Assembly: GCA_950054255.1 (NCBI GenBank)
Contig: CATLOR010000005.1
Coordinates: 1 to 62,527 of the forward strand
Source of the DNA: an uncultured Rickettsiales bacterium
Lineage (GTDB): Bacteria > Pseudomonadota > Alphaproteobacteria > Micavibrionales > GCA-2720935
Length of the DNA stretch: 62,527 nucleotides
Direction: 5' to 3'
The translations under genes and the position numbers were made by a program. How positions within the stretch are numbered: position 1 is the stretch's first letter; each line of letters begins with the position of its first letter. Below, in pieces: positions 1 to 8,697 of the stretch. The notes beneath the pieces were generated by a model. It did not search any database. It worked only from the letters and a program-made list of their open reading frames with translations, and was not told the origin of the DNA.

Positions 1-77
1 ACGAAGGTCTACGTTTTGCTATCCGTGAGGGTGGCCGTACAGTAGGTGCTGGCGTTGTTGCTAAGATTATTGAGTAA
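1..77 (+). CDS. tuf: Elongation factor Tu, C-terminal end (partial)
   Basis: Only the last 24 codons are inside the window; the reading frame begins at base 3. The peptide ends in RFAIREGGRTVGAGVVAKII plus E, which is the invariant C-terminus of bacterial EF-Tu (domain III). EF-Tu delivers aminoacyl-tRNA to the ribosome. A strong terminator follows directly, so this tuf copy is the last gene of its transcript. What lies upstream (str operon or secE side) cannot be seen. Confidence 0.93.
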   Translation, partial: EGLRFAIREGGRTVGAGVVAKIIE

Positions 78-101
78 TATCAATTAGATATTTTATTAAA
101 G

Positions 102-132
102 GAGGCTTCTTGTCTGAGAAGCCTCTTTTTTT
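102..132 (+). terminator. Rho-independent terminator after tuf
   Basis: A 9-bp perfect stem (GAGGCTTCT with AGAAGCCTC, loop TGTCTG) is followed by seven T residues. It ends the tuf transcript. Confidence 0.92.
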
Positions 133-163
133 ATTTATACGGTTATGATTACACAATTAACTG

Positions 164-199
164 TTGACATAATAGACGCATGTTAGTAGGTTATGTAAT
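164..199 (+). promoter_or_regulatory. Candidate promoter of the 491-residue gene (TTGACATAA type)
   Basis: A consensus -35 hexamer TTGACA sits at 164-169 inside the 9-mer TTGACATAA, 75 bases before the start codon. The -10 element is unclear: neither TTAGTA (183-188) nor TATGTA (192-197) has ideal spacing. The same 9-mer precedes five other genes in this window. Confidence 0.5.
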
Positions 200-238
200 C
201 TTATTTTAATTGATGCTATATGAAAGAGAGAAAATCAG

Positions 239-1714
239 ATGCCTTTATCTCCAGATGCTTATGAATCTTTGTTTAAAGATGTTTTTGTGATCCTAAACCA
301 AGATGTAGATAGTGCAATGGATCTTCGGATTAACGCTCTGGTGCCTTATGTGACTGATCCAGCAGTACTGAGTGAGGCCTATAGAGCATGCGTGATGAAA
401 TCAGAAGAAAAAGGTTTTGTGTCGGCAAGTTCTGCAGCAAATTTCTCTGGTTATATTAAAGATAGTGATGTCTTGAAATGGGAATTGGTGAAACAAATAA
501 AACAAAAGCCACTCACTTCTGAGCAATATGAGAACACAATGAAGGCTCTCTTTAATCAAGGTTTAAGTGTTGATGTAGGCTTCTTGCTTTGTATGAAGAC
601 AAGCTTTCTTGCAGAAGATAAAGTAAAAATCAAACAAGCTCTTAATAAAGTATTAGATGTTTTTGCTCAAGATACGCAACGTATAGCTGTGCCAGAACTG
701 GTTGAAGTGTTTAGATCTTTATATAAGAATACAAAGTCTGATGCAGAAATAGAGAATACAATTCATGAAACTGTTGTAAACAGCACAGTGAGAGCGGTGT
801 TATATGATGGGAAAGAAGGTTATGAACCGTCATTTCATAGAACCTTTTTAAGGGGTGTTATCAGCAGTTATATCAGTTCAGACTCTATTGATCGTTCTGA
901 GTTAACGGCTATATGTGATCAAATGGTTGAAAGCTTAAGCGCGTCTTATGACCAAGGAAAGCAATCACAATTATGTGAGCATTTAGATATCATTGTTGAT
1001 AAATATATGGACAAGATTGAAGATTGTGAGCCTTTATCTGATATCTCTTTTTTATGTTTACAGCGTGTCAAAGACTTAATTGAAAAAGATCAAGTAACAG
1101 ATTCAGCGTTGAAAACATCATTGGATATGTTATCAGAAGCAAATTTCGAAGCTATTCGCCTTGGCTCTGCAAATGACAGTTATTTAAGAGAGGGTATTAA
1201 AAGAACATTTTCTCTGCTTTCTCAAATCCCTGCTATTTCTTTCTCAGATAGAATTCAATTACAATTAGATGTTATCACGGAGATTATTGATGTAAAGGAG
1301 CTAGCGTTTAAAGCTGTTCAAGAATTAGCATCAGATCTCATGTCATGTATAGGGCCTGATGGTGTTTCTATCCCATGTACGAATACAATTTTAACAGAAT
1401 TGGCTCAAAGTGTAACAGAGATTCATCTTATTCCTCATGATGAAAGAATTTTGAATAAATGTTTAAATGTATATAACCGAAATTCTTTTTCTCAACCTTT
1501 GATGGCAAGATCGATGGTTGATATTATAAAAGATGTTATTGATAATGAAGCGTTGTCTGATAGAGATTTGAAGGATGCTTTGGCAACATGTTTGACAATG
1601 GCAGTAAAAGCACATGATCGAAAAGAGATTATTTCGTCTTACTTAGATATGCTTCGAACAGAACGCAAGTTTGAGGCTCTTGTGGCGACGTATAAGCCTG
1701 CACTGGGATCATAA
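239..1714 (+). CDS. Uncharacterised 491-residue helical protein
   Basis: I do not recognise this family. The protein has no signal peptide and no membrane segment. It is rich in charged residues and appears almost entirely alpha-helical, with many short helix-turn-helix-like segments, which would suit a solenoid or scaffold. The start is the first ATG after an AG-rich stretch (GAAAGAGAGAAAA). It forms its own unit between the tuf terminator and a converging DMT transporter gene, whose stop overlaps this gene's 3' end by six bases, leaving no room for a terminator between them. Base composition is AT-rich like its neighbours. Confidence 0.75.
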   Translation: MPLSPDAYESLFKDVFVILNQDVDSAMDLRINALVPYVTDPAVLSEAYRACVMKSEEKGFVSASSAANFSGYIKDSDVLKWELVKQIKQKPLTSEQYENTMKALFNQGLSVDVGFLLCMKTSFLAEDKVKIKQALNKVLDVFAQDTQRIAVPELVEVFRSLYKNTKSDAEIENTIHETVVNSTVRAVLYDGKEGYEPSFHRTFLRGVISSYISSDSIDRSELTAICDQMVESLSASYDQGKQSQLCEHLDIIVDKYMDKIEDCEPLSDISFLCLQRVKDLIEKDQVTDSALKTSLDMLSEANFEAIRLGSANDSYLREGIKRTFSLLSQIPAISFSDRIQLQLDVITEIIDVKELAFKAVQELASDLMSCIGPDGVSIPCTNTILTELAQSVTEIHLIPHDERILNKCLNVYNRNSFSQPLMARSMVDIIKDVIDNEALSDRDLKDALATCLTMAVKAHDRKEIISSYLDMLRTERKFEALVATYKPALGS

Positions 1715-2647
1715 TGGATATTTGTGCATAATTTTATTTTTGTATGATTTTTCATTTTTAATAATCATGAGACCACTAATAATAATGATTATTGACCCAA
1801 TAAAGGTCGATAATGTTGGGATGTCTGCCCATATGAGATAACCAAGCGCTATTCCCCCAATAATCTGCATATAATGAAAGGGAGCTACTGTTGATGTCGA
1901 TGGAGCTATATGAAAGCCAATTGCGATCAATGTGGCGGCTATAGAACTTAAAATACCACAGCAAAAGAAAAGAAATAAATAATAGGGCTGTGGCAAGGTT
2001 AAGCTTTCAGATAAATATAAATAAGGCCCTAAAGCACCTAAAAAGACAACAATAGAGACAACGATATTAAAGAGTAGATAATGGTCGCTTTTGTCAATTT
2101 TTCGGATTAAGACAAGAGACGCCGCATGCATAACAGCGGATAGAAAAGTCAAGATAACACCGATACTAAAATCTAAATTCCCTGGCCTAACAACAATTAA
2201 AACACCAATAAACCCAGTAATGAGAGCTATTATTTTCGCTGTGTTGATATGATCTTTGAAAAAGATCTGCCCCAGTAAGACACAAATCATAGGGGATAGA
2301 AAAATGATGGCATAAAAGTTAGGCAGGCTAAGATATTTTAAGCCAACGGCATTACAAGAAATATAAGCTAATGTTAAAAATCCACGCAAGATATGATATT
2401 TTAAATCATTTGTTTTCCACACCGTCTTCATATCAGCAAAGGCGGTAATACAAGACATTCCCAATAAGGTAAATGTCGCACCCCAAAAGATAATTTCAAT
2501 TGTTGTATGATGTTCAACAAGAATTTTTATAAAAGCATCATTAACGTTAAAGAAGAAGTAGCCAAAGAAAACTAAAAAGATAGAAAAATACGCAGGGGAT
2601 TTTTCAGAAAAATATTTAAAGCGAGAGCTAAAGAAAGAAGAGATCAT
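1709..2647 (-). CDS. DMT-superfamily (EamA) transporter
   Basis: The 312-residue protein has about ten hydrophobic helices arranged as two homologous EamA halves. The second EamA half begins around residue 160, after a VVRPG motif at the end of the first half that is typical of drug/metabolite transporters. It would be an inner-membrane exporter or importer of a small metabolite; the substrate cannot be read from sequence. It is transcribed alone and converges on the gene before it. The hydrophilic C-terminal tail is short and lysine-rich, as expected for a cytoplasmic end. Confidence 0.85.
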   Translation of the reverse strand: MISSFFSSRFKYFSEKSPAYFSIFLVFFGYFFFNVNDAFIKILVEHHTTIEIIFWGATFTLLGMSCITAFADMKTVWKTNDLKYHILRGFLTLAYISCNAVGLKYLSLPNFYAIIFLSPMICVLLGQIFFKDHINTAKIIALITGFIGVLIVVRPGNLDFSIGVILTFLSAVMHAASLVLIRKIDKSDHYLLFNIVVSIVVFLGALGPYLYLSESLTLPQPYYLFLFFCCGILSSIAATLIAIGFHIAPSTSTVAPFHYMQIIGGIALGYLIWADIPTLSTFIGSIIIIISGLMIIKNEKSYKNKIMHKYPL

Positions 2648-2811
2648 ATAAGCGTTTCGATAAGTGGGTAATTCAAAAAAAGAATTAACAAATTATTACT
2701 ATGGTACTGAGTATACTTGACCTTTTCAATCAATAAGTTTAAATTCTTATACGTACAAGGCAGTTCTTGCCATTATTTTTCAAAATAAGTTTTCTTCTCG
2801 TTCGTTTAAAT

Positions 2812-3996
2812 ATGCTTTTATCCTCGTTAAATAAATTTTTAAAATTAGAAACAGTTGGCGGTATTGTCTTAATTATTGCTTCTGTTCTGGCTATTCTTTT
2901 AGCGAATACCCCTTTAGATGTTTATTATAATCATTTCTTAGATATAGATTTTGGTTTTATACTTGCTGAAGGCTCGTTTAAACGCCCTATTCTATTTTGG
3001 GTGAATGATGCATTGATGGCCGTGTTTTTCTTCTTAGTTGGCTTAGAAATAAAAAAAGAAATCTTAGAAGGCGAATTATCAAAAACATCTCAAGCAATTT
3101 TACCGATCTGTGCGGCTATTGGAGGCATTGCAGTTCCTGCTTTGATATTTTTTGCTATTAACTTTAATATTCCTGAAAATATAAATGGTTGGGCTATTCC
3201 GGCTGCGACCGATATTGCCTTTGCATTAGCTGTATTAGCGTTTTTTAAATCGGCGGTTCCGATATCACTTAAAATATTTTTAACAGCCGTTGCCATTATT
3301 GATGATCTTGTCGCAATTATAATTATCGCTCTTTTTTATACAGGGGGAATTGATTATATGGCTCTTTCTGTTGCACTGGTTTGTGTTATTGGCTTGATAT
3401 TAATTAATCATTTTAGAGTGACAGCCTTAACACCCTATATTCTATTGGGGCTTGTTTTGTGGGTCTTTGTAAAATTAGCAGGCTTACATCCGACCTTAGC
3501 GGGGGTAATCGTAGCTCTCTGCATTCCGATGTATGATACAAGGACAGAAAAACATTCACCGGTTAAACACATGGAGCATTCACTGCATCCTTGGGTCGCC
3601 TTTATGGTTCTGCCTATTTTTGGGTTTGCGAATGCAGGGGTGTCATTTGAAGGCGTTTCTTGGGATTCATTCATGGATCCTTTGACGTTTGGTATTATCG
3701 CAGGCTTATTTGTAGGGAAGCAAATTGGTGTATTTGGTATTTCTTTTGTAATGATTAAACTGGGTTTGGCGAAACTCCCTAAAAAAGCAACATGGATGCA
3801 ATTATATGCTGTTTCTCTTCTATGTGGGATTGGATTTACGATGTCTTTATTTATAGGGACATTGGCATACCCTGATATAGATCATGCCGCTGCCATTCGT
3901 TTAGGCGTCATAGCAGCCTCTGTATTATCGGCATTGACAGCAATTATTATTTTAAATTTATCATTTTCTATTAACAAGAAGAGGTCAAAAAAATGA
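2812..3996 (+). CDS. nhaA: Na+/H+ antiporter NhaA
   Basis: This is a 394-residue inner-membrane antiporter that exchanges internal Na+ for external protons. The ATG at 2812 places the GGIVLII segment about where it lies in E. coli NhaA (388 residues). An upstream TTG at 2767 is possible and would add 15 hydrophobic residues. The ion-binding aspartates are present: D134 in PAATDIAFALAVLAFF, and the pair D164-D165 in IIDDLVAII. The conserved WINDALMAVFF-like segment reads WVNDALMAVFFFLVGLE. The stop codon overlaps the start of icd by four bases (ATGA), so the two genes are translationally coupled. Confidence 0.95.
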   Translation: MLLSSLNKFLKLETVGGIVLIIASVLAILLANTPLDVYYNHFLDIDFGFILAEGSFKRPILFWVNDALMAVFFFLVGLEIKKEILEGELSKTSQAILPICAAIGGIAVPALIFFAINFNIPENINGWAIPAATDIAFALAVLAFFKSAVPISLKIFLTAVAIIDDLVAIIIIALFYTGGIDYMALSVALVCVIGLILINHFRVTALTPYILLGLVLWVFVKLAGLHPTLAGVIVALCIPMYDTRTEKHSPVKHMEHSLHPWVAFMVLPIFGFANAGVSFEGVSWDSFMDPLTFGIIAGLFVGKQIGVFGISFVMIKLGLAKLPKKATWMQLYAVSLLCGIGFTMSLFIGTLAYPDIDHAAAIRLGVIAASVLSALTAIIILNLSFSINKKRSKK

Positions 3997-5423
3997 CAGA
4001 AAAAACAAAAATTACAGTTGCTCATGGTGATGGTATTGGCCCTGAGATCATGGAGTCAACACTTGCTATCTTAGACGCGGCTGGCGCACGCTTAGATATA
4101 GAAACAATTGAAATTGGCGAGAAAGTATATAAGAGCGGTCATATGACAGGGATTGAAGACAGCTCATGGGATAGTTTAAGACGGACAAAAGTCTTTTTAA
4201 AGGCGCCCATTACAACACCACGAGGAGGCGGATTCACCAGCTTGAATGTGACAATCAGAAAGTCAATGAGTCAGTTTGCCAATGTGCGTCCATGTGTGAC
4301 ATATCATCCATTCGTGGAAACACCACATGAAGGCATGGATATGGTGATCGTGCGTGAAAATGAAGAAGATTTATATGCAGGGATTGAACATCGCCAAACC
4401 GATGATGTCTATCAGGTTTTAAAATTGATCTCTAGGCCTGGTACAGAGCGCATTTGTCGCTATGCTTTTGAATATGCCCGTGCGAATGGGCGTAAAAAAG
4501 TAACATGCATGGTCAAAGATAATATTATGAAGATTTCTGACGGTTTATTCAGAAAAGTGTTTGAAGAAATAGCAGCAGAATATCCTGAGATCGAAGCAGA
4601 TAACATGATCATTGATATTGGATCAGCGAAGATTGCCTCAGATCCAAAAAGATTTGACGTGATTGTCACACTTAATCTTTATGGAGATATCATTTCTGAT
4701 ATTGCGGCTGAGGTAACAGGATCGGTTGGATTATGTGGGTCGGCGAATATTGGTGAACATTGCTCTATGTTTGAGGCGATCCATGGGTCAGCGCCAGATA
4801 TTGCGGGACAAGGTATTGCAAACCCATCAGGTTTGATTAACGGTGCTGTGATGATGTTAAAACATATTGGACAGCGTGATATTGCGGATAAAGTGAATAA
4901 TGCATGGCTTAAAACATTAGAAGATGGTATTCACACGGGCGATATTTATCGTGAAGGTGTGAGTACAAAACGTGCGAATACAAAAGAGTTTACTCAGGCG
5001 GTCATTGAGCGTATTGGGCAAAAGCCAATACAATTAAAAGCTTCAAATTTTGAAGCAAATGCGGATAAAGCTGTGCGCTTACTTCCTCCAAAGGAAACAG
5101 TTTCGGCGGCTAAAGAATTAGTTGGTGTTGATATCTTTATCCATCAAAAAGATAAAGATATTGATAAAGTGGCTGCTCAATTGAAGACTTGTAATACAGA
5201 TGGCTTAACTTTATTTAATATTTCAAATAGAGGGTTAGAAATTTGGCCAGAAGGACAACCAGAAACATTTTTGGTTGATCATTGGAGATGTCGTTTCATG
5301 GGAGAAAAGGTTTCTAAGGAAGATATCTTATCTGTTTTATCAGCATGTGAAAAAGCAGGTATTGACTTTGTTAAGACTGAAAACTTATATGAGTTTGATG
5401 GTCAACGCTCGTTTTCTAAATAA
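3993..5423 (+). CDS. icd: NADP-dependent isocitrate dehydrogenase, long (rickettsial/Thermus) type
   Basis: This is a TCA-cycle enzyme that converts isocitrate to 2-oxoglutarate and CO2. The N-terminal ~335 residues form the isocitrate/isopropylmalate dehydrogenase fold. The substrate loop is TIRKSMSQFANVRP (residues 87-100; S91 matches the phosphorylatable serine of E. coli Icd), followed by VRENEEDLYAGIEH and the metal-binding region around SDIAAEVTGSVGLCGSANIG. A C-terminal extension of about 140 residues (KELVGVDIFIH onward) matches the layout of the Thermus and Rickettsia enzymes rather than the ~405-residue enzyme of most alphaproteobacteria. It starts inside the nhaA stop. Its 3' end overlaps the convergent folD by 22 bases. 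Confidence 0.95.
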   Translation: MTEKTKITVAHGDGIGPEIMESTLAILDAAGARLDIETIEIGEKVYKSGHMTGIEDSSWDSLRRTKVFLKAPITTPRGGGFTSLNVTIRKSMSQFANVRPCVTYHPFVETPHEGMDMVIVRENEEDLYAGIEHRQTDDVYQVLKLISRPGTERICRYAFEYARANGRKKVTCMVKDNIMKISDGLFRKVFEEIAAEYPEIEADNMIIDIGSAKIASDPKRFDVIVTLNLYGDIISDIAAEVTGSVGLCGSANIGEHCSMFEAIHGSAPDIAGQGIANPSGLINGAVMMLKHIGQRDIADKVNNAWLKTLEDGIHTGDIYREGVSTKRANTKEFTQAVIERIGQKPIQLKASNFEANADKAVRLLPPKETVSAAKELVGVDIFIHQKDKDIDKVAAQLKTCNTDGLTLFNISNRGLEIWPEGQPETFLVDHWRCRFMGEKVSKEDILSVLSACEKAGIDFVKTENLYEFDGQRSFSK

Positions 5424-6295
5424 CAACGCTTATAAGCCTCTACACAATTTGAAAGCAACATTGTAATTGTCATAGGGCCGACACCTCCTGGCACAGGTGA
5501 AATATAGCTTACTTTATCTTGTGCGCTTTCAAAATCAACATCACCTGTCAGGGATGCTTTTTGTGTGCTTTCATTATAGCCAAGGATGTTGATGCCTACG
5601 TCAATAACGCAAGCAGATGGTTTAAACCAATCGCCTTTAACAAAATCAGGACAGCCGATTGCGACAACAACAATATCTCCTTGTTTTATATGGCTTGGCA
5701 AGTCAATTGTTTCAGAGTGACATGCTGTGACGGTGCAATCTTCTTCTAATAAAAGTGCGGCTGTTGGTTTACCAACAATATTTGATTGCCCAACGACAAC
5801 GGCATGTTTTCCTTTTAGAGAAGAGCCTAAGGCGTGCTTGATAAGTGTTACAATGCCTAATGGTGTACAAGGGCGCATGTAAGGGGTTGTTTTTTGAGCT
5901 TTAAAAAGGTTACCCATATTAGCCACATTCAGCCCATCAACGTCTTTTTCGGGAGCAATTTTATTTAAAACAGCATTTGAATTGATATGGGCAGGAAGCG
6001 GAAGCTGTATCATGAATCCATCAATCTCAGGGGAAGCATTGAGTTTTGTAACTAAAGAAGTTAACTCATCTTGTGACGTGTCTTGAGGGAGGTGTTTGAT
6101 GATAGATGTAATACCAATTGCTTCACAGGCTTTTGATTTATTGGTTACGTAATTTAAACTCGCTGGATGATCGCCAACTAAGATAATGGCAAGAGAAGGG
6201 GGTCTTTTACCCTCAGAAATGAGGGTTATTTCTGTTTTTAGGCGGTCTTGGATCGACGCGGCAATAGATTTTCCATCGATAATTTTTGCACTCAT
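5402..6295 (-). CDS. folD: Bifunctional methylenetetrahydrofolate dehydrogenase / methenyl-THF cyclohydrolase
   Basis: FolD interconverts 5,10-methylene-THF, methenyl-THF and 10-formyl-THF in the cytoplasm, feeding purine and formyl-methionine synthesis. At 297 residues it is of normal length. The catalytic lysine is K53 in NYVTNKSKACEAIGI. Family motifs are IQLPLP, PCTPLGI, VVGQSNIVGKP (nucleotide-binding region) and PVPGGVGPMTITML near the C-terminus. It overlaps the upstream yggT by four bases, and its 3' end overlaps that of the convergent icd. Confidence 0.96.
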   Translation of the reverse strand: MSAKIIDGKSIAASIQDRLKTEITLISEGKRPPSLAIILVGDHPASLNYVTNKSKACEAIGITSIIKHLPQDTSQDELTSLVTKLNASPEIDGFMIQLPLPAHINSNAVLNKIAPEKDVDGLNVANMGNLFKAQKTTPYMRPCTPLGIVTLIKHALGSSLKGKHAVVVGQSNIVGKPTAALLLEEDCTVTACHSETIDLPSHIKQGDIVVVAIGCPDFVKGDWFKPSACVIDVGINILGYNESTQKASLTGDVDFESAQDKVSYISPVPGGVGPMTITMLLSNCVEAYKRCYLENER

Positions 6296-6570
6296 ATAAT
6301 CAAACCAATCAGCATTTGTTTTACAAATTGAAATCCAATTAAAATAACAATCGGAGAAATATCAATCCCCCCAATAGGAGGAATCACTTTTCTAATCGGT
6401 GCTAAAACGGGCTCTGTAATACGATTTAAAAAAGAATAAATCTCCCGAATAACACGGTTGTCAGAATTTAATACACCAAAAGCGATTAACCAGCTCATTG
6501 CGATACCAACGATCATAAGCCAAATGTAAATATCGACTAATTGAATAAAAGTGAGAACGATAAAAGACAT
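6292..6570 (-). CDS. YggT family membrane protein
   Basis: A 92-residue protein with two hydrophobic helices separated by a loop containing RITEPVLAPIRKVIPPIGGIDISP, broken here at the proline-rich part; the EPVLAPIRK-P-GGIDISPI signature defines the YggT family. Members sit in the inner membrane and are linked to osmotic tolerance or to cell-division genes in other bacteria; the molecular role is unknown. The four-base overlap with folD (ATGA) shows the two are co-translated, yggT first. Confidence 0.9.
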   Translation of the reverse strand: MSFIVLTFIQLVDIYIWLMIVGIAMSWLIAFGVLNSDNRVIREIYSFLNRITEPVLAPIRKVIPPIGGIDISPIVILIGFQFVKQMLIGLII

Positions 6571-6723
6571 GGTTTTTCCTATATTTTTAATGTGTTACTT
6601 TAAGGCTAAGATAATTCATTTAAAAGATTTTTCAAAGAACTAAAAGATTTTTAATATTTAGACGCTATACTCTTTTATAGAGGATAAATTAAGTTAGCTA
6701 TATTCAATCTAGGGGACAAAAGA

Positions 6724-7395
6724 GTGAATTTTTCTAAAGCTTTTTTAGCTATTTTACTGTCATGCTTTATTTCGACACCTGTCTGGGCTGGTAAATGTCA
6801 ACAAGCGCCGTTACCTAAAATTAATATCGTCATGACGTCGAAACAGGTCCAATATGATTTTTCAAGATCCAAGAGAGAACTTAAAGGATTTAATATTGAT
6901 ACGAAATCTCCTTATGATTCAAATGCTCATACAGAAGTTGGAGGCCTAATGAATGGAGAAATTAGTGTGAATTCACAAGTTTCTTTTGGCTATCTTCAAG
7001 ATACAAACTCAGGTCAAGCTTGTTACTGGTATGATACGATCGATGTAAAAATGCATATTGATCCAACAATTTTAATTGCAAAAGAACACGCAAAAGGTAC
7101 ATGTGAGCATAGTGCTATTTTAGAACATGAAATGAAACATATTAAAATTGATAGGGCTGTTTTGAAAAAATATAAAGCCAAGATTGAGTCAGATCTGCAT
7201 AAAATTGCCAGAAAAGTTGGAACAATAGGCCCTATTTCATTATCAATATCAGGGCGTACCCAAAATAAAATGATGAAAGTCATTGAAAAAGCAGTATCAA
7301 ATCAAACAGAGCGTATGTATTCAGAAAGACGGAAGCTACAACAAAGTGTTGATAGTTTGGAAGAATATGAACGCGTTTCTAATATGTGTAAATAA
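6724..7395 (+). CDS. Secreted DUF922-like protein with an HExxH motif
   Basis: The start is GTG, with AGGGGAC a few bases upstream. Residues 1-22 are a signal peptide (cleavage probably after PVWA), so the protein is periplasmic or secreted. The mature part contains EHEMKHI, an HExxH zinc-protease motif, and cysteine pairs near both ends. The layout (beta-rich N-terminal half, then an HExxH helix followed by a long charged helix) resembles the DUF922 family of predicted zinc peptidases. The active-site reading follows from the motif; no substrate is known. It is transcribed away from yggT and converges on the thioredoxin-like gene. Confidence 0.7.
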   Translation: MNFSKAFLAILLSCFISTPVWAGKCQQAPLPKINIVMTSKQVQYDFSRSKRELKGFNIDTKSPYDSNAHTEVGGLMNGEISVNSQVSFGYLQDTNSGQACYWYDTIDVKMHIDPTILIAKEHAKGTCEHSAILEHEMKHIKIDRAVLKKYKAKIESDLHKIARKVGTIGPISLSISGRTQNKMMKVIEKAVSNQTERMYSERRKLQQSVDSLEEYERVSNMCK

Positions 7396-7402
7396 AAATA
7401 CG

Positions 7403-7951
7403 TTACTTTCCTATTTGGCTTTTTTCAAGGCTCGGCACGATATTCTGATCAATATCACGTTGTGATAAAACCCCTCTCTTATGATATAAGATTTCTTTTT
7501 GATCATTTATCAGAAAAGTTTGCGGTATTCCCATTACTTTAAAATTACGCATCATATCAAGCGAAGCGATAGAGAGTGTATCATATGGATTTTGATATTT
7601 TTCTAAGAAATGAAGTGTCGCGTAAGCTGAATCATTCACAGTAACACCATGTATTTGTAAATCAGGATAATTCTTTTTAAGAGAGACGATGTAAGGGTGT
7701 TCAACGGCGCACATACTGCACCAGCTAGCAAAAAACACCACGAGTTGTAAGGGATTTGAAAGAGTTTGTAGGGAAAGAGCTTCCTGTCCCTCATGAACAG
7801 GCTTTTGTTGTTCGAAAGAGCTTATCTGTTTCGGGATAGAAGATGGAGGGCTGCGGGGTATAAAAAAGTATAAAAGATTGATCAACAGTAAGCAAAGGAT
7901 GCTCCAGCCTAAAAAAGATAGTATTTTTTCTTTATTCTTGTCGTTTCTCAT
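7403..7951 (-). CDS. Membrane-anchored thioredoxin-like protein (TlpA/CcmG type)
   Basis: This is a 182-residue protein with one N-terminal membrane helix (about residues 13-30) and a periplasmic thioredoxin fold. The redox site is FFASWCSMCAVEHP (CxxC), and the cis-proline loop is MGIPQTFLI. The spacing and the DMMRNFKVMGIPQTF region resemble CcmG/DsbE, which keeps apocytochrome c thiols reduced during haem attachment. No ccm genes are adjacent, so a general TlpA-type reductase remains possible. A c-type cytochrome is encoded about 9 kb away (16771-17328). Confidence 0.82.
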   Translation of the reverse strand: MRNDKNKEKILSFLGWSILCLLLINLLYFFIPRSPPSSIPKQISSFEQQKPVHEGQEALSLQTLSNPLQLVVFFASWCSMCAVEHPYIVSLKKNYPDLQIHGVTVNDSAYATLHFLEKYQNPYDTLSIASLDMMRNFKVMGIPQTFLINDQKEILYHKRGVLSQRDIDQNIVPSLEKSQIGK

Positions 7952-8028
7952 TCTAAAATTAATCTACGATTCGTTTTTACAATTTCAAGTCTATACAATC
8001 ATATATAGCCCCATAAAGGAATAATTTA

Positions 8029-8697
8029 ATGATACGCTTTCTAACGATCTTAATTTCAGTTTTGATTCTCACAGTTTCAACAACAGCACATGCCAAAGCC
8101 AAACGTAACTTTGATAAAGGGTTTTATCTGAGCTTAAATGGTGGTTTTAATGTAATGCATGATTATACAATTCAAACACTTGTATCTGGAACAGGTGTAT
8201 TGAAGGTTGAAAATGATGTTGGATATGTTTTTTCAGGTGCGGCTGGTTATGATTTCGAAAATTACCGCATTGAAGCAGAGGTAAGCTCGCGCGTTAATAA
8301 CGTTGGAACAATCTCTCGCTTAGAAACAGGGGCACAGCAACAAGGGTCAGACGGCGAGGCAAGTGCTTTTGCGATCATGGTAAATGGATATTATGATTTA
8401 GAGAACAAAACAAAATACACACCATATATTGGGGGTGGTTTTGGGTATTCTTATGTTGAGTTTGAGCAATATGAAACAAATACAAACCCAGATATCTTAT
8501 CTGATAGTGGAAATGCCTTTGCTTACCAAGCGATGGCGGGTGTTGAATATGAGCTTGATGAGCGTATTGGTATCACAGCAGAATACCGCTATTTCGCTAC
8601 AGGTGAGATTGAAGTAACAACCACACTTGGGAATAACTCAACAGAATTACCATATCGTAACCATAGCTTCATGGTCGGTATGAATATGAAATTCTAA
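8029..8697 (+). CDS. Outer-membrane beta-barrel protein
   Basis: The 222-residue protein has a clear signal peptide (residues 1-24, ending near TTAHAKA) and a mature domain of alternating beta strands. Examples are NKTKYTPYIGGGFGYSYVEF and ERIGITAEYRYFATGEIEV. The sequence ends in phenylalanine (MVGMNMKF), the signature recognised by the BAM machinery. It resembles the small eight-stranded OmpA-like/Omp25-type surface proteins of alphaproteobacteria. A ribosome site AAGGA precedes the ATG. The 3' end overlaps the convergent glycosylase gene by four bases. Confidence 0.85.
   Translation: MIRFLTILISVLILTVSTTAHAKAKRNFDKGFYLSLNGGFNVMHDYTIQTLVSGTGVLKVENDVGYVFSGAAGYDFENYRIEAEVSSRVNNVGTISRLETGAQQQGSDGEASAFAIMVNGYYDLENKTKYTPYIGGGFGYSYVEFEQYETNTNPDILSDSGNAFAYQAMAGVEYELDERIGITAEYRYFATGEIEVTTTLGNNSTELPYRNHSFMVGMNMKF

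Noticed and set aside
2767..2811. TTG start for nhaA
   Set aside because: An AAGG is present upstream, but the ATG at 2812 gives the N-terminal length expected from E. coli NhaA; kept only as an alternative.
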